64,000 nt of DNA, from NCBI GenBank assembly GCA_040954595.2, contig CM082590.2, positions 5,394,001 through 5,458,000 of the forward strand. The letters are read 5' to 3'. The stretch comes from Balanoglossus misakiensis (lineage: Eukaryota > Hemichordata). The notes under the pieces were generated by a model. The model saw nothing but the letters and a program-made list of their open reading frames with translations. It was not told where the DNA came from and made no database searches. Position 1 is the first letter of the stretch. The number at the start of each line of letters is the position of its first letter. Position numbers and translations under genes: made by a program. Positions 60,785 to 64,000 of the stretch are shown here, one piece after another.

Positions 60785-60929
60785 GGCATCATCACGATTT
60801 GAACCCTGCCTTAGGGCTGGTTCTCTCTGACCACAATATTGATGATACCCTTGCCTGAGGCTCGGGCATCATCAATATTATGGTCAGAGATCACCTTCCC
60901 TCTTGAAGGCTTCAAATCGTGATGTTGCC
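60785..60929. repeat. Nested palindrome (hairpin within a hairpin)
   Basis: The outer arms (60785-60803 and 60911-60929, GGCATCATCACGATTTGAA) correspond to the palindrome at 53308-53422. Between GGGCTGGT and GATCACC, which adjoin each other in that copy, a second 67-bp hairpin (60824-60890, TCTCTGACC to GGTCAGAGA) has been added. Confidence 0.85.
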
Positions 60930-60957
60930 CTCGCTATCATGTGTTATTATTTAATTA

Positions 60958-61987
60958 ATAAACCTTATATTTCAAACACGTCACTTGCATTTGTCTTCTA
61001 TCATCAGTCAAACTTTCACACATGGCAGTCAGAATTTGAGGAGAACCCCACAAAAGTAACGATTAAAGAATGATGCAAAAAAAGATTAACACAGATCTTC
61101 ATCACATTTTAATCAGATTGCCTGGATCTCTAACGTATCATGATCTTTTAAAACTTTGATGACCTTTTTTTGTCATGTTAACATTCCTTTTATAATCAAG
61201 AGATGAGCACTTTAGCTCAAACTTTTGAAAAGTCTTTTAATAGTTGGAATAGTTGGGCCACACTTTATGAGCACATATGGTGTCTTGATTTTTTATAAAT
61301 TGACAAGTCAAAATGACAAAAGATAATGCATAAAATGACAGCTGACCAGAGACTTATGGTTGAAATTTCATCTACTTTGTATGAAGAAAAGAAGGAATTC
61401 TTCTGCATGTGTAAGTAAATGATTGTAATTTAAGTATGGGCATGTGTACATGTATGATATGTTACTGAATATCACTTAGAATCAAATATTTTGAGGGGCA
61501 AACTGTGTTGAGCATTTAGACTTGTTTGGGTATGAAATGAGGGGGGGGGGTGGTTATCAGCTTTGGTTGCCAATGAGAAGATTACAGGGACTCTATTGTA
61601 ATTTCCAACTACTTTTTGCTCTAAGTACCAACCACACTATCTGTTCCTCTCTATAGAATCATTGAAAATGTCCAGTTTTCTCATGTCAACAAGTCATGCA
61701 TAAGCGCGACAACCATTGTTATTGTGGACAAATGCATCAAATTCTGTACTTTGGTATACAGAAAAATAGCTAAAACTTACAGATATTACAGTTTTAACTT
61801 GTACCGGTATATGGAACTCATACCACTCTCACTGACATGTGAACAAGTTCTTCCAGATCAGAGCTATTTTGCCACAGAGCCGTCAGTGTCTACACTTCTG
61901 CAATGTGTTTGTTTTCTGAGACATTTTATTATTATAAATTAATTTTAACTGCATTAATACTTCATATTTTTTTATAATAAAAACTAC
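60958..61987. other. Non-coding, intronic to the minus-strand gene
   Basis: AT-rich sequence with a G run near 61541. A fair acceptor near 61895 on the minus strand (CACATTGCAG) leads quickly to stops in every usable phase, so I do not call an exon. Confidence 0.4.
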
Positions 61988-62051
61988 CTGAAGGAAGCAT
62001 TGACATAAATCTGTGTCCCTTTCCATGGAGTAAAGTTGGACTTGAGGGGTC
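61988..62051 (-). CDS. 64-nt exon of the unidentified minus-strand gene
   Basis: The acceptor is CTGAAAATGTAG and the donor CAG|GTAGTT. In phase 0 it reads DPSSPTLLHGKGHRFMSMLP, in frame after the exon at 63065-63113, and leaves one base over. The next exon must therefore start in phase 1; none is identified before the terminal exon at 58220. Confidence 0.5.
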
Positions 62052-63064
62052 CTACATTTTCAGATGGGGTGTGCAATTTTGATACTTCAGCTTCCTCTTT
62101 GTTTTTAAATTGATACAAATGATATACTTTAAGTTTCCTACATTAGAAAGTTGTCTTCACACATGTACTGGGGTATATATAGTGAAACTACACCAAGCTA
62201 GAAGTCATTTGCTCAAAAATTTTGGCAGAAGAAGGGTGTCCTTGTGTCTGAAGAGCTATTGGTCTTGGGTCTCCATATTGCCTCCAGAAGACTATTTGGC
62301 TAACCAGGTAAGCCTTCAAATGTTGATGATGATAACTTTAGAGTCATGTATAATATGCACACCACAACCAAGTGTTTTATGTTTCTTATAGTTTTGATCA
62401 CTAAACGATTGTTTTTATCAAGCACCATCTATTAGTGATATTTCCAGCTTTGAAATTATTGGAAAATTGCAGGGGGGGGGCACTGATTAAATATCATAAG
62501 ATTAGAGGCACTTGAGCTGCAACTTTTGGGATTATTATGTATTATAAACCCTAAGTATGAGTGCATATGTAAGTTTTAACCAGATAAATAATAAAGCTTT
62601 GCCACAAAGGAATATGGCCGGCCTCTTGGGAAAATGCAAAAAATGTTGCATTCCCAATCATAAAACTTCATTGACAAAGCATAATCTCGTCCACTAGAAC
62701 TCATGGAAGTAAATGCACTCCGCTGAGACATTACATTTTTATTTTGCATTGCATTTTTTAAAATTACAGGAATTTTTGGTATACTTGGAATTTTGATACA
62801 ATATCATTAAATAAACATAATTAAAAGCATTACTGAGATTATTTAAAGATTAATTTTTTTATCCAGTTGCACCTCATGGCATTTTAAGGGAACAAAGTCG
62901 CTATCAATTTCCCAGGCAACATGTCTTATTTTAATAATAAGATGATCGATTGTTGGTTTGCAAAGTATATTCACTTAAAAGTAACATTTTGTCAAAGATT
63001 ATTTTTGTTTTTATTCAAAAGAATGAATATTGTAAGGTAAATAGATAGGAACACAATGACTTAC
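62052..63064. other. Intron of the minus-strand gene
   Basis: AT-rich sequence with a G run near 62473. A plus-strand donor-like CAG|GTAAGC at 62308 follows a possible coding stretch, but no consistent frame emerges. Confidence 0.4.
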
Positions 63065-63113
63065 CTGCACCATTCTTTCACACAGTGCGTCGCAATAAGA
63101 ATAGGCTAGTCCC
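63065..63113 (-). CDS. 49-nt micro-exon of the unidentified minus-strand gene
   Basis: The splice sites are excellent on both sides: a pyrimidine tract with TTCTTTGCAG before and GTGCAG|GTAAGT after. In phase 1 it reads GLAYSYCDALCERMVQ and joins in phase 0 to the exon at 61988-62051. The gene continues upstream, past the plus-strand PHD gene that starts at 63254 or beyond the window. Confidence 0.6.
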
Positions 63114-63253
63114 CTGCAAAGAAAGAGTGATAGTTACCTTGTGAATTGTACTACATTTGGTTTTAATGTTGCCAAGTTTGTCTCTTGACCCAGTTGCTAC
63201 TTACATTATTTTTGTGTACTTAATTATGATTCCTTCTTGTTTCAGTGTGAGAA

Positions 63254-64000
63254 ATGCGTGGGAAAAAGCGAAAATTGGATGACAAACATCAAGTCAACAT
63301 TACAGGTAAAGGAAATTCATTGTATAATGGCATGGCATTACTATCAAACCATATATTCCCTAATGATAATTCATGAATATGTTGTAGCAAAACATTTTAA
63401 AAAATAAACTTTTGCAACCATTCTTGTCTCAGCGGCTTACACTAATAATGCTTCAACTGAACAATTCATCAGAATCTAAATTGATTATCGCTAGTTCTTT
63501 TCACTATAAGAAAACAAATTGACCCATTTCAGCTCCCAAAAGAGGGAAGATAAAGCCACAACTTTACTGCAAGTGTCAAAAACCAAATGACAAAAATAAA
63601 CCCATGATTGGTTGTGATGGATGTGATAACTGGTTCCATCCAAGATGTGTAGGAACAACCATGAAAGATGTAAAGAAGATCAAAACATATTTTTGTCCTG
63701 ATTGCACAAAAATGCAAGAAAAACGCACAGAGAAAACCACAAAAATGAGTTGTGAACATCCCAAAACCAATACTTCTGATGAAAAAATTACAAACGATAT
63801 CCCTCAAACAAAAACGGCAGAAAACAAGACAGAAAACAGAGAAAATAGCTGTGAAGCAGTACATCCTAATCCCATGAAATCAGAGCCCTTTGGAAGAAGT
63901 GGTTTTTCTATGATCATCGATTGCCAATTTACCTATGCAGGATGTGATGGAAAAATAAAGGGACTGTTGCAAGGACAGGATAGTACCACATTCACAGATA
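63254..64000 (+). CDS. PHD-finger protein, N-terminal part (runs off the window)
   Basis: Coding exons are 63254-63305 and 63533-64000, joined by a GT-AG intron (ACAG|GTAAAG, then CATTTCAG) in phase 1. An acceptor TTGTTTCAG at 63237-63245 shows that a 5' untranslated exon lies upstream. The protein begins MRGKKRKLDDKHQ, a basic possible nuclear signal, then a complete C4HC3 PHD finger at about residues 29-80 (YCKC, MIGCDGCDNWFH, FCPDC). The aromatic residue before CxC and the Trp in DNWFH resemble H3K4me3-reading fingers such as those of CXXC1 or TAF3. A Lys/Glu/Thr-rich linker follows, then a CQFTYAGCDGKIKG segment that I do not recognise. The frame is open to the edge. It may be a host chromatin reader or a transposon-linked PHD gene. 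Confidence 0.8.

Larger units (their letters stand above)
60340..60957 (+). mobile_element. Inverted partial copy of the 53.3-53.8 kb transposon segment
   Basis: Read on this strand, it holds the 3' part of the intron before exon 2 (about 60340-60519, with extra sequence relative to the other copy), a full exon-2 copy (60520-60660), the intron start and a hairpin ending at AACACATG-type sequence, and stops at TTAA near 60953. The other copy is the reverse complement of 53302-53770. Neither the CxxC exon nor the catalytic exon is present, so it is a fragment or a deletion derivative. Confidence 0.7.

Noticed and set aside
62110-62391. Possible plus-strand exon ending at CAG|GTAAGC (62308)
   Set aside because: The donor is good but none of the three frames is both open and joined to a neighbouring exon.

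Overview
The window reads as one stretch of an intron-rich invertebrate animal genome. It has GT-AG introns, vertebrate-style poly(A) signals, PHD-finger genes, P-superfamily transposase, many short DNA-transposon derivatives and ATAC microsatellites. A marine deuterostome or lophotrochozoan is most likely, but I cannot fix the species. I see no rRNA, tRNA, CRISPR array or prokaryotic operon. All calls come from reading the sequence by eye. Repeat block edges are good to about 20 bp; splice sites and short inverted repeats are exact unless marked approximate.

Bases 1 to about 40,560 are a mosaic of repeats without a convincing gene. Three recurring blocks explain most of it: an alpha block of about 3.2 kb (near 1 and 11,245, with truncated copies near 29,205 and 36,085), a beta tandem array of 0.45-0.76 kb units (6.2-8.8, 29.7-32.0 and 36.5-37.7 kb), and a gamma block of about 2 kb (4.5, 9.1, 15.2, 27.0 and 33.9 kb). 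A second family fills 17.1-26 kb in three copies. Comparing paralogous copies shows clean later insertions: a Mutator-like 773-bp element with a 10-bp target duplication, a TTAA-flanked 440-bp element and a 450-bp hairpin-bearing element.

Bases 40.6-45 kb hold a possible LTR fragment, a minimal copy of the same Mutator-like element and a small cysteine-rich ORF.

Bases 45.0-54.1 kb are the most interesting part. On the minus strand I assemble three exons (54129-53792, 53685-53545, 46688-45076) of a P-element/THAP9-like transposase, broken by one frameshift. Inside its 6.9-kb last intron, on the opposite strand, lies an eight-exon gene at 47387-53112. It encodes a PIF1-type helicase, an acidic linker, a basic region with an LRYLGG motif and a C-terminal PHD finger, the last cut off by one in-frame TAG. 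Its helicase part has about three small indels. Either a PIF1-PHD element inserted into a P-like transposon, or the two genes travel together as one composite element.

Bases 53.3-61.0 kb are bounded by inverted copies of transposase exon 2 plus a hairpin. The interval also carries a 205-bp near-perfect palindrome between ATAC repeats, and several other palindromes. Bases 57.9-63.1 kb contain three exons of an unidentified minus-strand gene with a poly(A) signal. From 63254 to the window edge runs the start of another PHD-finger gene on the plus strand.
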